Counted from the stretch's first letter, positions 9,015-17,922 are shown. The stretch is DNA of 64,000 nucleotides from Flavobacterium sp. ZT3R18 (GCF_007097385.1 NZ_VJZS01000002.1:345164-409163); one strand, 5' to 3'. Numbers and translations: made by a program. The notes: generated from the letters alone by a model not told the origin.

Positions 9015-9503
9015 TTATTTTTTAATGATTTTGAAAGTTTTTACCGTTTTCGTATTGTCTTTTACCATCAGAAAATAAATTCCTTGGCTGAAGCTTTGCA
9101 TGGAAACAGGAGTTTCGGAAGCTGTTATTTTTTGATTTTCGGAAGCAATCTTTCCACTGATGTCAAAAAGTTGATACGTCAAATTACTCCATTCGGTGTT
9201 GCTTACCAAAAGATTGAGCCTGTCAACAGTTGGGTTGGGGTAAACAGACATTTCCAGATTAATTTGGGTAAATTCATCACTGCCAAGAGTAGAAATTTCA
9301 AATGGTTGTTGAGTGCCTTGTGAGACAGAACCATTTGTTCCGGTTTGCGTACCAACGAATATTGCTCCAACAGAATAACTGGAAGTGCCTCCAGATCCTG
9401 TTGCTGTTCCACCCGAAGTCAAAATGCTTTCCTGCGAATAACTTCTAATAAATGGGAAACTAGTTATGAGAAGGATTAAAAAATAATGTTTGTTTTGCTT
9501 CAT
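9015..9503 (-). CDS. Small secreted protein with T9SS type A sorting domain
   Basis: The 162-residue precursor has a signal peptide (about 1-23, SYSQ). Next comes a short module, ILTSGGTATGSGGTSSYSVGAIF..GTNGSVSQGTQQPFEIS, of a kind common at the N-terminus of flavobacterial secreted proteins. A type IX C-terminal domain of about 80 residues follows (SVYPNPTVDRLNLLV... SQGIYFLMV...TFKIIKK). The sorting domain targets it through the outer membrane. Little remains besides the two modules, so the mature protein would be only about 55-60 residues. Function is unknown. Confidence 0.8.
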   Translation of the reverse strand: MKQNKHYFLILLITSFPFIRSYSQESILTSGGTATGSGGTSSYSVGAIFVGTQTGTNGSVSQGTQQPFEISTLGSDEFTQINLEMSVYPNPTVDRLNLLVSNTEWSNLTYQLFDISGKIASENQKITASETPVSMQSFSQGIYFLMVKDNTKTVKTFKIIKK

Positions 9504-9688
9504 AGTTTATTTAAGTAAGTTTTCATACAAATATATGTAGTTTTTTGTTAAGAAATTTCAGTCTGTGTTATTATTATGACAAGAGATTTGAGAGATTTTA
9601 AAAACTCCGAAATCTCGGTAATGACTCCTACGGAATTTTTGATTTCAATAAAATACTAAAACAAACACTATTCCAATTCGATTTTTTA

Positions 9689-9696
9689 TAACTTTG
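9689..9696 (+). promoter_or_regulatory. Predicted -7 box for the TA pair at 9.7 kb
   Basis: TAACTTTG at 9689-9696 matches TANNTTTG and lies 17 bases before the ATG at 9714. The leader would be very short. Confidence 0.4.
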
Positions 9697-9713
9697 ATGT
9701 AAAATTAACTGCA

Positions 9714-9956
9714 ATGGATTTACAAACCAGAAAAATATCGTTTGTTCAAGAATTTCTTTCTATTCAGAACGAAGAAATTGTAGCTCGTCTAGAAAATTTT
9801 CTGAAAAAAGAAAAGAAAAACTACACAGACAAAGAGTTTCGCCCGATGACAACGGAAGAGTTTGAAAACAGAATCGACCAATCAATGGACGACTCGAAAA
9901 ACGGTCGAGTTATTGAAGCAAATGAGTTATTGAAAGAGATTCAAAAATGGAACTAA
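9714..9956 (+). CDS. Antitoxin component of a RelE/ParE-type module
   Basis: The protein has 80 residues, is highly charged and helical (FLKKEKKNYTDKEFRPMTTEEFENRIDQSMDDSKNGRVIEANELLKEIQKW), and has no membrane segment. Its stop overlaps the start of the toxin-like gene by 10 bases, which is the usual antitoxin-first arrangement. The C-terminal part (ELLKEIQKW) resembles short antitoxins paired with ParE-like toxins in Bacteroidota. It would neutralise the toxin and repress the operon. Family assignment rests mainly on context. Confidence 0.7.
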   Translation: MDLQTRKISFVQEFLSIQNEEIVARLENFLKKEKKNYTDKEFRPMTTEEFENRIDQSMDDSKNGRVIEANELLKEIQKWN

Positions 9957-10264
9957 AATTAAATTGGACAGCATATTCCCGAAATGAATTGCGAGAAATA
10001 TTTTTATACTATAAAGGCAAATCCAATTTAAAAACGGCCAAAAATATAGTAGAAGAAATTTCAAAAGAAGTCTTTTTACTTGAGAAGCTTTCATTTGTAG
10101 GAAAAATAGAAGAGCTGTTGGTAGATAGAAAAGAAGATTTTCGTTTTTTTTTTTATGATAACTATAAGATAATTTTTTATGTGGATTTAGAAAAAAATCT
10201 AGTCGAAATTGTCGATATCTTTGATTGCTGCCAAGAACCTTTAAAAATTAAAAGAACAAAATAA
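9947..10264 (+). CDS. RelE/ParE-superfamily toxin
   Basis: The 105-residue protein has the ParE/RelE layout: an N-terminal strand (LKLNWTAYSRNEL), two helices (REIFLYYKGKSNLKTAKNIVEEISKEVFLL) and C-terminal strands (FRFFFYDNYKIIFYVDLEKNLVEIVDIFDC). The FRFFFYDNYKIIFYV pattern resembles the family's strand 3. Members inhibit gyrase or cleave mRNA on the ribosome; which applies here cannot be read. It is preceded and overlapped by its antitoxin and followed 31 bases later by murF-alr, which might share read-through transcription. Confidence 0.8.
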   Translation: MELKLNWTAYSRNELREIFLYYKGKSNLKTAKNIVEEISKEVFLLEKLSFVGKIEELLVDRKEDFRFFFYDNYKIIFYVDLEKNLVEIVDIFDCCQEPLKIKRTK

Positions 10265-10295
10265 TGTGTTTTACAATTTTTAAATCTTCTTTAAG

Positions 10296-12794
10296 ATGAA
10301 TTTACCCCTATATAAAATTACTTCTATCCTGAATGCCGAATATTTAGGAAACTCAGGCGATACCATAATTGAAAATATTTCTATAGACAGCCGCTCTTTG
10401 CAAAATGGGCCACAAACCCTTTTTTTCGCATTAGTTGGGCGCAATACTGATGCCCATTTATACCTGAAAGATTTAATTACAAAAGGTGTTCGCAATTTTG
10501 TGGTTACCCATATTCCGGAAGGTCTTGAAGGGAAAGCTAATTTTCTAATTGTTGAAAATACACTTAATGGTTTACAGCAAATTGCCGCTTATTACCGCAG
10601 TCTTTTTACTTTTCCTATAATTGGTTTAACGGGGAGTAACGGTAAAACAATAGTCAAGGAATGGCTCAACTTTCTTTTGAGCCCAGATTATAATATTATC
10701 CGAAGTCCCAAAAGTTACAATTCTCAGGTTGGGGTTCCGCTATCGGTGCTTGGGATCAATGAACATCATAATCTTGGTATTTTTGAAGCTGGAATTTCTA
10801 CCATTTCTGAAATGGAGAAACTGGAAAAAATCATCCTACCCACTATTGGAATCTTGACCAATATAGGTTCTGCCCACGATGAAGGTTTTGAGAATCTAGA
10901 AGAAAAAATTAAAGAGAAAGTACAGCTTTTCAACCATTCGGAAGTGCTGATTTATAAAAAAAATGAATTAGTAGATAACTGTTTGTCTAATTTTAGCGGG
11001 GATATTCCCCCTTTCTCGGAGGCAGAGCTTGTCGAAGTAGGGGCTAGGGGGCTTTTTTCTTGGTCTTTTGTGGATTCTACCGCTACTGTTTTTGTTTTTC
11101 AAAAAGAGAGCACAGACGAAAACACTACCATTCACTACCATTATAAAGGAAATGTTTTTACACTGACAATCCCATTTCTGGACGATGCTTCAATAGAGAA
11201 TGCGATTTCTTGTCTAGCGTTATTGTTGTATTTAGAATTGGATGCAACAACCATTCAAAACCGAATCGAATTATTGTATCCTGTAGAAATGCGATTGAAA
11301 GTTAAAAACGGAATCAATAATTGCAGTATTATTGACGATAGCTATAGCTCCGATTTTCAATCTTTAAAAATTGCTTTGGATTTTCTTGAAAGTCAAAAAC
11401 AACATCAAAATAAAACCGTGATACTTTCGGATATTTTTCAGAGTGGTTTGACTAATGACGTGTTGTATTCTAAAGTGGCCGAGTTGATTGTTTCTAACAA
11501 TATAAACCGTGTTATAGGAATAGGAGAAACAATTCCAGCATTGAAAAACAAGCTTTCGAATTGCATTATTTTCAAAGATACCAATGAATTTGTACTAAAT
11601 ATAGACCGATTAAATTTCGAAAATGAAACCATTCTAATCAAAGGAGCGAGATCCTTTGAATTTGAAGAAATTGTAGCTTCATTAGAGGAGAAAACACACG
11701 AAACGGTTCTTGAAATTAATTTGAATGCGATTAGTCATAATTTTAATTTCTTTAAATCAAAACTCAAGCCAACCACCAAAATGATGGTTATGGTAAAGGC
11801 ATTTGGTTACGGAAATGGAGGTTTTGAAATTGCCAAACTATTAGAGCATCACAAAGCAGATTATTTGGGTGTGGCTTTCGCCGATGAAGGAATCTCGTTG
11901 AAAACAGCAGGGATTAAATTACCCATTATGGTTTTGAACCCAGAAAACACCAGTTTCTCGGCTATAATTCAACATCAACTGGAACCCGAAATTTATAGTT
12001 TGAAAGGGCTTGTTGCTTTCTTGAAAATTGCAGAACAAAAGAAATTAAAAGACTTTCCGATACATATAAAGGTGGATACCGGAATGCATCGTTTGGGTTT
12101 TGAGGTCAATACAATTGAAGATTTGATTGCAACCTTAAAAGGAAACCAAACGGTTAAAGTAAAAAGTGTTTTGTCTCATTTGGCCACCAGTGATGATCTG
12201 CAACACGAAGATTTTGTACGCTATCAAATTGATTTATTCGAAAAACTATCCTCTAGATTAATAGCTGAACTGCAAATAAACCCAATCCGACATATTTTGA
12301 ATACCTCAGGGATAAGTAATTTTCCAGAAGCGCAATACGATATGGTTCGGCTTGGAATTGGTCTTTATGGAGTTTCAAACGACTCAGAAGAGCAAAAGCA
12401 GTTGGAAAATGTAGGGACTTTAAAATCGATTATCTCCCAAATTAGAACCATAGATTCTAGTGAAAGCGTGGGCTACGGCAGACGATTTGTGGCTAATCAA
12501 GCCATGAAGATTGCTACGATTCCTATTGGTTATGCCGATGGAATTGCAAGAAGCTGGGGGAACGGCGTAGGATTTGTAACGATAAAGAATAAAAAAGCAG
12601 CCATTCTTGGAAGTGTTTGTATGGATATGCTAATGGTTGATGTGACCGAGATAGAGTGTAAAGAAGGGGATGCCGTAGTAATTTTTGGCGAAAGCCCAAC
12701 GGTCAATTACATGGCCGAAAAATTGCATACCATTCCTTATGAAATCCTTACTAGCATTTCGCAACGGGTAAAAAGGGTTTTTTATAGGGAATAA
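10296..12794 (+). CDS. Bifunctional MurF ligase / alanine racemase
   Basis: One 832-residue chain joins two steps of peptidoglycan precursor synthesis. Residues about 1-455 are UDP-N-acetylmuramoyl-tripeptide:D-Ala-D-Ala ligase: the Mur P-loop TGSNGKT has K117, and EAGIS and NIGSAHDEGF follow. Residues about 465-832 are alanine racemase: the PLP lysine is K501 in MVKAFGYGNGG, followed by DTGMHRLGF, RLGIGLYG, the second catalytic residue Y727 in VGYGRRF, and GYADG. This fusion is a known Bacteroidota arrangement and couples D-Ala production to its use. A three-base change from GKTT to GKTI in the P-loop is seen. Start is ATG 10296. Confidence 0.95.
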   Translation: MNLPLYKITSILNAEYLGNSGDTIIENISIDSRSLQNGPQTLFFALVGRNTDAHLYLKDLITKGVRNFVVTHIPEGLEGKANFLIVENTLNGLQQIAAYYRSLFTFPIIGLTGSNGKTIVKEWLNFLLSPDYNIIRSPKSYNSQVGVPLSVLGINEHHNLGIFEAGISTISEMEKLEKIILPTIGILTNIGSAHDEGFENLEEKIKEKVQLFNHSEVLIYKKNELVDNCLSNFSGDIPPFSEAELVEVGARGLFSWSFVDSTATVFVFQKESTDENTTIHYHYKGNVFTLTIPFLDDASIENAISCLALLLYLELDATTIQNRIELLYPVEMRLKVKNGINNCSIIDDSYSSDFQSLKIALDFLESQKQHQNKTVILSDIFQSGLTNDVLYSKVAELIVSNNINRVIGIGETIPALKNKLSNCIIFKDTNEFVLNIDRLNFENETILIKGARSFEFEEIVASLEEKTHETVLEINLNAISHNFNFFKSKLKPTTKMMVMVKAFGYGNGGFEIAKLLEHHKADYLGVAFADEGISLKTAGIKLPIMVLNPENTSFSAIIQHQLEPEIYSLKGLVAFLKIAEQKKLKDFPIHIKVDTGMHRLGFEVNTIEDLIATLKGNQTVKVKSVLSHLATSDDLQHEDFVRYQIDLFEKLSSRLIAELQINPIRHILNTSGISNFPEAQYDMVRLGIGLYGVSNDSEEQKQLENVGTLKSIISQIRTIDSSESVGYGRRFVANQAMKIATIPIGYADGIARSWGNGVGFVTIKNKKAAILGSVCMDMLMVDVTEIECKEGDAVVIFGESPTVNYMAEKLHTIPYEILTSISQRVKRVFYRE

Positions 12795-12897
12795 TTTATT
12801 TGCGAAACGAAGCTAATCACTAAGGACTAATTGCTATTCACTAAAATATGATGAAAAATTAATTATATTCGTAGTAATCAAATTAAAACTACAGACT

Positions 12898-13323
12898 ATG
12901 GGATTTCTAAATGATTTTAAGGCCTTTTTGATGAAAGGGGAGATAGTAAATTTGGCAACAGCCGTAATCGTTGGAGGTGCTTTTGGAAAAATAGTAACCT
13001 CATTTACCAATGATGTTTTGATGCCACCAATAGGATTGCTATTAGGAAAAGTTGATTTTAAAAATCTAAAAATTATTCTTCAAGACGGTATTCCTGCTGT
13101 TATGGAAAATGGGGCAGAGAAAGCACCCGCAATTGCAGAAATTGCCATAAACTATGGGGCTTTTATTCAAACCGTTTTTGATTTTGTAATTATTGGGTTC
13201 TGTATTTTTATGGTATTAAAAGCCTATGAAAAGACCAAAAAGAAAGAAGAAGTGGTGGTTGCAGCTGCAGGACCAACCCAGGAAGAATTGCTTACAGAAA
13301 TTAGAGATTTATTGAAGAAATAA
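12898..13323 (+). CDS. mscL: Large-conductance mechanosensitive channel MscL
   Basis: MscL opens under membrane tension to release solutes during osmotic downshock. The 141-residue protein begins with the amphipathic helix MGFLNDFKAFLMKGEIVNLA. TM1 follows (about 18-45, VIVGGAFGKIVTSFTNDVLMPPIGLLLG), then a periplasmic loop, TM2 (about 85-105, YGAFIQTVFDFVIIGFCIFMVLKA), and a charged C-terminal helix ending in EELLTEIRDLLKK. All hallmark segments are present. The gene is monocistronic and ends at a small hairpin. Confidence 0.96.
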   Translation: MGFLNDFKAFLMKGEIVNLATAVIVGGAFGKIVTSFTNDVLMPPIGLLLGKVDFKNLKIILQDGIPAVMENGAEKAPAIAEIAINYGAFIQTVFDFVIIGFCIFMVLKAYEKTKKKEEVVVAAAGPTQEELLTEIRDLLKK

Positions 13324-13337
13324 AGTTAAAAAAAACG

Positions 13338-13362
13338 CCTCAATTGTTGAGGAATTTTTTTT
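13338..13362. terminator. Terminator after mscL
   Basis: The stem CCTCAA (13338-13343) pairs with TTGAGG (13347-13352) around a 3-base loop, followed by AATTTTTTTT. It also overlaps the end of the converging gene. Confidence 0.7.
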
Positions 13363-13780
13363 AACTGATATTCAGTGGCTTTTTTGCAGGACTATATTGG
13401 AACATTAATAATACCAAAGGTAAACACCAATTGGCAGCTCGTTCTACAAATTCTAGAAAAGGTTCTCCTGAAAAAGGACGGCTTAGTGCCGTTAAAAAAG
13501 CCCAAATACTTGCCCAGATTAGTATTTGGCGAACTGGATACAAGAGTGTAGTTATTGCAACTAGAATGTCCATTATCCCTATAATGGGCATTAGAAATAT
13601 GGACTGTTGGGTTGTGAAACCTACTGATGTAAGGAGCGGAATCCATTTAGGATTTACTCCAATCGCAAGAATCCCGTGACCTAAAAAAGTGCCAAAAACG
13701 CCTATCCGGGCTATAATTTCTAAGGGGTTTTTGATTATATTTAGTTTTAAAAAGGCTATATTTTGAGTGATTTCTTTCAT
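13361..13780 (-). CDS. DoxX-like small integral membrane protein
   Basis: The 139-residue protein has four hydrophobic segments (about 22-45, 58-80, 84-102, 115-130). The first contains GVFGTFLGHGILAIGVNPKWIPLL and the third contains LIWASIWAFLTALSRPFSGEPFLEFVERAANW. The layout and the RPxSGEPxLEFVER-type loop fit the DoxX-like membrane family. No catalytic residues are evident and function is unknown. It lies between two clear terminators, so it is probably transcribed alone. Confidence 0.6.
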   Translation of the reverse strand: MKEITQNIAFLKLNIIKNPLEIIARIGVFGTFLGHGILAIGVNPKWIPLLTSVGFTTQQSIFLMPIIGIMDILVAITTLLYPVRQILIWASIWAFLTALSRPFSGEPFLEFVERAANWCLPLVLLMFQYSPAKKPLNIS

Positions 13781-13794
13781 TATATGTAGTTAAA

Positions 13795-13825
13795 AAACCA
13801 CTAATATTTTTAATATTAGTGGTTT
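13795..13825 (-). terminator. Terminator of the T9SS phosphoesterase gene
   Basis: A 14-bp perfect stem (13795-13808 with 13812-13825) has a 3-base loop, and the minus strand continues into TTTTTT. It ends the gene at 13843-15804. Confidence 0.8.
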
Positions 13826-13842
13826 GATGTTTAATTGAAAAA

Positions 13843-15804
13843 TTATTTTAGATTGAGTAACGAAGAATCTTTTTGATTTCCCACGGTTATTTCAAGGATG
13901 TAGATTCCTTTAGAAAATTTAGACATGTCTTCTTCGAATTTGAAATCAATGGTGTCTTTGTTGGCTTTTTTGTCGATAACCACATTTCCGCTCATGTCTA
14001 CAATTTTGATAGTAGCTTCACCAATTTCAGGGGAATTATATTCTAATGCAAAACGGTTTGTAACCGGATTTGGTATAATTTTGATAGTATTGAAATTTTG
14101 AACACTAGATTTGGCTACTGATGTGTTTTTGGTGAGACAAAAGGAATCGATTGTATTTCCATTATTGTCAAATGTTGTATTGCAAATGGAATTTGAAGTC
14201 ACGTCAAATTTGCAAAAGTTATACGTGCTTTTGTATTTTTCAACAAACCAAGTTGCATTTCCTGTGTATAATGGGGCACCGGCACCACCACAAACTATTT
14301 GGCAGCGTCCTTGTGTTGCTTCACTTCCGTATTGTGCTACTGGAGCTGTAGTACTGACATTACGATTCATTGGTTTTGTACGCTCATACATATGGTCATG
14401 ACCGTTTACGATTAGATCTACACCATAATCATCAAATGCTTTCCACCAAGTGTTATAGTATGAATTCATTTCTCCTGCATGGTTTCCGATAGTAAAAAAA
14501 GGTTTGTGGAAAAAGATGATTTTCCATTTTTTGCCTGCATTGGCTTGCAATGTACTCACCAGCCAGTTGTACTGAGTAGTATTTGAAGGGTCCTCGGAAT
14601 TAAGAGAAATAAATAAGGCATCACCGTAGGTAAAAGAATAATAAAGATTTGTACCGTTAGTGGGAGTAGATTTTGGTAGTTCAAAAACATTTTGATAGGT
14701 AGGTACACTTGACGCGTCATGATTTCCCATAGAATGATACACTAAATTATTTTCTATAAAAGTATTTCCGTTGGTAAACCAACTGTCCCAATCTGCGGTT
14801 GATCCCCCATTGTTAACAATATCGCCATTAAAAATTGTAAAATCGGGTGTTTTTGTATTTGCTAATGCAGCAACCTGATTCCAAATACTCATTCCAGAAC
14901 GGCTATCTCCAATGGCTAGAAAGGAGAATGCAGTTGTGTTTAAAGCCGGCGCAGTTTGATAGGTTTTTTCAACTGTCCACACAGCTGTTGTAGCGTCAAA
15001 AAGTCTATAGTATATTGTGGTATCTGGAGTTACGGTAGGGAAAGTATATTTAAAAAACTTATCAGCATAGCCATTTCTTACTATTGCGGAAAAGGTGCCT
15101 TGTTCATAAGTATTGGTATATCCCCATTTTATTTTGTCTGCTGTTCCAACATTTCTCCATGTAATCGTCAATCCTTCGAGAGGATTACTTGTACTTCCCC
15201 ATCGTATTTGCTTTATAGCCGATGCGACAGTAGTTGTATTTCCTGTAAGTGAAAAGTCGAAACTAATATCCGAACTGTTAAGTGCATTTTGATGAATTTC
15301 AACAGCAATAGTATTATTTCCAGCTATAAATCCTGTTTGTGTTGGGGTTAATGTAGTAGCCAAAAAAACACTTCCGTCATCACTACAAGCACTTGAAGCC
15401 AAGGTATTGTAGGCAATTGATCCTGTTGGCATGTTGTTTCTATATACTTCAACTCCATTAATATAAACAACAACTCCATCATCTCTTTTTACATTTAATG
15501 TGTAATTGGAGTAAATTGTAGGGTCTGCTAAATTGAATGTTTTTCTAAAATAAGTGGTAATATATTTTTTGCTTGAACTCGTTCCGTAACTGAGTACAGT
15601 GGCTTCATCTCCGTCTCCGTAGCCTAATTGAGCTAAGCCCGATGGCCAAGTTGTATCGCTAAATGTGGTGCTTCTCCAAGCGGTACCTTGGTTAGATCCA
15701 TTAGTTAAATATTTCCAAGAGGAACCTGGGGTTACTAATGTAGTTTGGGCGTTAATAGTTATTACTATAAAAAATAGCAATAACAAGAAGGTGATTTTTT
15801 TCAT
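13843..15804 (-). CDS. Secreted metallophosphoesterase (purple acid phosphatase-like) with T9SS tail
   Basis: The 653-residue precursor has a signal peptide (1-19). A galactose-binding-like domain follows (about 20-185, with GYGDGDEATVLSYG and ITTYFRKTFNL), then a fibronectin-type domain as in purple acid phosphatases (about 190-285). The calcineurin-like catalytic domain (about 294-495) shows all metal motifs: GDSRSG, NGDIVNNGG, GNHDAS, FFHKPFF and NGHDHMYERT. The type IX sorting domain (about 570-653, IIPNPVTNRFALEY to LLNLK) sends it to the cell surface or medium. It probably hydrolyses phosphate esters outside the cell; the substrate is unknown. Confidence 0.9.
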   Translation of the reverse strand: MKKITFLLLLFFIVITINAQTTLVTPGSSWKYLTNGSNQGTAWRSTTFSDTTWPSGLAQLGYGDGDEATVLSYGTSSSKKYITTYFRKTFNLADPTIYSNYTLNVKRDDGVVVYINGVEVYRNNMPTGSIAYNTLASSACSDDGSVFLATTLTPTQTGFIAGNNTIAVEIHQNALNSSDISFDFSLTGNTTTVASAIKQIRWGSTSNPLEGLTITWRNVGTADKIKWGYTNTYEQGTFSAIVRNGYADKFFKYTFPTVTPDTTIYYRLFDATTAVWTVEKTYQTAPALNTTAFSFLAIGDSRSGMSIWNQVAALANTKTPDFTIFNGDIVNNGGSTADWDSWFTNGNTFIENNLVYHSMGNHDASSVPTYQNVFELPKSTPTNGTNLYYSFTYGDALFISLNSEDPSNTTQYNWLVSTLQANAGKKWKIIFFHKPFFTIGNHAGEMNSYYNTWWKAFDDYGVDLIVNGHDHMYERTKPMNRNVSTTAPVAQYGSEATQGRCQIVCGGAGAPLYTGNATWFVEKYKSTYNFCKFDVTSNSICNTTFDNNGNTIDSFCLTKNTSVAKSSVQNFNTIKIIPNPVTNRFALEYNSPEIGEATIKIVDMSGNVVIDKKANKDTIDFKFEEDMSKFSKGIYILEITVGNQKDSSLLNLK

Positions 15805-16082
15805 GTGATTAGTCGGTTAGTTAACGAAATTAATTGTTTGGCTGTCATTCTTTGTAAAGTTAGTATTAATAAAACAATATTAATACTAAAAATAATACTA
15901 AAATTAACACAACTTGTTTGAATTGCAGTGGTTTATATGTTTTTCTATCTGTTTTTTAATATTCATAATTATGGTCACCGTTTTGATTGCACTAAAAAAA
16001 AATGAATTAATGCTTTATTGTTACCTATTCTTAAAACAGAATTGTTATAATTATAACAATTTGTTATTTTTTGTAAAGACGC
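15805..16082. other. Intergenic region between divergent phosphoesterase and asd genes
   Basis: About 280 bases, strongly AT-rich. It must hold the promoter of the minus-strand phosphoesterase. I see an 8-base A/T inverted repeat near 16036-16060 (TTATAATTATAA) but no gene that I can support. Confidence 0.5.
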
Positions 16083-16112
16083 TTGTTATGTTTTGAATAT
16101 TACATACTTTTG
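16083..16112 (+). promoter_or_regulatory. Bacteroidota-type promoter of asd
   Basis: TTG at 16083-16085 lies exactly 19 bases before TACTTTTG at 16105-16112, matching the TTG-N19-TANNTTTG form. Transcription should start near 16119, leaving a leader of about 60 bases. Confidence 0.65.
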
Positions 16113-16133
16113 TATTTCAAAATAAATATTCAC

Positions 16134-16154
16134 CCGAGCCTGAAAGGCGAACGG
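16134..16154 (+). promoter_or_regulatory. Small structured element in the asd leader
   Basis: Within the predicted leader, CCG-A-GCC-TGAAA-GGC-GAA-CGG can fold into two stacked 3-bp GC stems around an A/GAA internal loop with a TGAAA apical loop. The GC content contrasts with the AT-rich surroundings. I do not recognise it as a known riboswitch; a translational control element is only a suggestion. Confidence 0.35.
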
Positions 16155-16179
16155 ACGAAGTAATTATAAAATATATACG

Positions 16180-17169
16180 ATGAGAATAGCAGTTGTAGGT
16201 GCTACCGGAATGGTTGGCGAAATAATGTTGAAAGTATTGGCAGAAAGAAATTTTCCTGTAACCGAATTAATTCCTGTTGCTTCTGAGAAATCAGTAGGGA
16301 AAGAGATTGATTTTCAAGGGAAAAAATATAAAGTGGTGGGAATGCAAACGGCAGTTGATATGAAAGCGGATATTGCTTTGTTCTCTGCTGGAGGAGAGAC
16401 TTCATTAGAATGGGCACCCAAATTTGCAGCTGCAGGAACTACCGTTATTGATAATTCTTCGGCTTGGAGAATGGATCCAACCAAGAAATTAATTGTTCCA
16501 GAAATCAATGCTGGAGAATTGACCGCAACAGATAAAATCATTGCAAATCCAAACTGCTCTACCATTCAAATGGTATTGACTTTGGCACCTTTGCATAAAA
16601 AATACAACATCAAGCGTGTAATTGTTTCGACATACCAATCTATTACAGGAACTGGTGTAAAAGCAGTTCAACAATTCGAAAATGAATGTGCTGGTGTTGA
16701 AGGAGACATGGTTTACAAATACAAAATTAACAGAAACTGTATTCCTCAATGTGATAGTTTTGAAGACAATGGATATACCAAAGAAGAAATGAAATTGGTT
16801 CGTGAAACTCAAAAAATATTAGGGGATAAAACTATTGCCGTAACAGCAACTGCTGTACGTGTGCCGGTTGTAGGTGGACATAGTGAAGCGGTAAACGTAG
16901 AATTTACCAATGATTTTGATGTTGCCGAAGTTAGAAACATTTTGCACCATACCGATGGGATAGTAGTACAAGATAATTTAGACACTTTTACGTATCCAAT
17001 GCCAAGATATGCAGAAGGGAAAAATGACGTTTTTGTAGGTCGAATTCGTCGTGACGAAAGCCAAGCAAACACTTTGAATATGTGGATTGTTGCTGATAAT
17101 TTAAGAAAAGGAGCAGCAACCAACACGATTCAAATCGCTGAATATTTGATTGCAGCAAAATTGGTTTAA
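16180..17169 (+). CDS. asd: Aspartate-semialdehyde dehydrogenase
   Basis: Asd reduces aspartyl phosphate to aspartate semialdehyde with NADPH, feeding lysine, diaminopimelate, threonine and methionine synthesis. The 329-residue protein has the nucleotide-binding GATGMVGEIML (7-17). The catalytic cysteine is C126 in IANPNCST, and the acid/base H234 is in VVGGHSEAV. Further family segments are DNSSAWRM (91-98) and GRIRRDES. Length is normal. It has its own promoter and terminator, so it is a single-gene unit. Confidence 0.96.
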   Translation: MRIAVVGATGMVGEIMLKVLAERNFPVTELIPVASEKSVGKEIDFQGKKYKVVGMQTAVDMKADIALFSAGGETSLEWAPKFAAAGTTVIDNSSAWRMDPTKKLIVPEINAGELTATDKIIANPNCSTIQMVLTLAPLHKKYNIKRVIVSTYQSITGTGVKAVQQFENECAGVEGDMVYKYKINRNCIPQCDSFEDNGYTKEEMKLVRETQKILGDKTIAVTATAVRVPVVGGHSEAVNVEFTNDFDVAEVRNILHHTDGIVVQDNLDTFTYPMPRYAEGKNDVFVGRIRRDESQANTLNMWIVADNLRKGAATNTIQIAEYLIAAKLV

Positions 17170-17194
17170 TCCATTTTTTAGATAATTAAACAGA

Positions 17195-17226
17195 AACTAC
17201 AACTTTAAACGGTTGTAGTTTTTTCT
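17195..17226. terminator. Terminator after asd
   Basis: AACTACAAC (17195-17203) pairs with GTTGTAGTT (17212-17220), followed by TTTTTT. An outer AAACAG/CTGTTT pairing extends the stem and suits the converging TA operon too. Confidence 0.8.
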
Positions 17227-17228
17227 GT

Positions 17229-17507
17229 TTAATAAATAGATTGGCTTCTAGTATCTATAAAAGTAACTAGGGAAATTTTATTGTTTATAATGGAATAGAC
17301 AAGAGCATTTTGATTGTCAATGATACATTTTCGATATCCAAATATTTTAGATTGCGGACATAATTCAATGTTAACGCTTATTTTTTCTAATAAGTCATCT
17401 ACGTTTTTTTCAAAGCTTTCTATTTCTGTTAAAGTCCAATGTTCGAAAAGATAATCAACAACTTTAAAAAAGGTTTCAAGCGAAGTTTTTGACCACACAA
17501 TTTCCAT
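17229..17507 (-). CDS. RelE/ParE-superfamily toxin
   Basis: The 92-residue protein reads MEIVWSKTSLETFFKVVDYLFEHWTLTEIESFEKNVDDLLEKI, the N-terminal strand-helix-helix of ParE-like toxins. It ends with GYRKCIIDNQNALVYSIINNKISLVTFIDTR, the C-terminal strands with the conserved basic residue. Its ATG overlaps the antitoxin stop by one base (TAATG), so translation is coupled. Gyrase or ribosome targeting cannot be told from sequence alone. Confidence 0.8.
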   Translation of the reverse strand: MEIVWSKTSLETFFKVVDYLFEHWTLTEIESFEKNVDDLLEKISVNIELCPQSKIFGYRKCIIDNQNALVYSIINNKISLVTFIDTRSQSIY

Positions 17508-17758
17508 TATTGTGTTTTGCTTTTAATATAGTCGGCTATTTTTTGTTTCGCTTCTTTGTGAGTGTAAATTCTTCCTTCTTCAATATCTTTTTTCCCTTTT
17601 TCAATAAGTAAAAACTGATTTTCGGCAATTGATTTTGACCAATCGGATTGATCATTTCTGTATTTTAGAAAATCGATATATTGATCTACTTCTTGCAAAA
17701 GATCTGCAGGGAGGGATTTAATTTTTTGGTTGATTTTTGAAACTGTTGCAGAAGGCAT
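17507..17758 (-). CDS. DUF2281-like antitoxin
   Basis: From the ATG at 17758 the protein has 83 residues (MPSATVSKINQKIKSLPADLLQEVDQYIDFLKYR). The LPxDLLQEVxxYIDFL segment is the DUF2281-type antitoxin helix. The longer frame starting at 17830 adds 24 residues with no family character, so the shorter start is chosen. It sits directly before its toxin with a 1-base overlap. Confidence 0.75.
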   Translation of the reverse strand: MPSATVSKINQKIKSLPADLLQEVDQYIDFLKYRNDQSDWSKSIAENQFLLIEKGKKDIEEGRIYTHKEAKQKIADYIKSKTQ

Positions 17759-17884
17759 AATTGTAAATTTTTTGTTTAGAATCCTTTTACTAAAAAAAAA
17801 ACAAGAATCAATATGACTTATTTTAATCAAAGATAGAATGAATTTTTTAATTAAATTAATTTAAGGGTGATTTTAAAAACCAAT

Positions 17885-17917
17885 TTGTTTTAACCCTTGC
17901 TCTTTTTGTTACCTTTG
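17885..17917 (+). promoter_or_regulatory. Predicted promoter with possible leaderless start
   Basis: TTG at 17885-17887 and TACCTTTG at 17910-17917 are separated by 22 bases. The likely transcription start falls on or next to the ATG at 17923, so the downstream message may have almost no 5' leader. Confidence 0.4.
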
Positions 17918-17922
17918 CGGTG

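Noticed and set aside
15914..16096. A 60-codon hydrophobic frame upstream of asd
   Set aside because: AT-rich and low in complexity, overlaps the asd promoter, no family resemblance.
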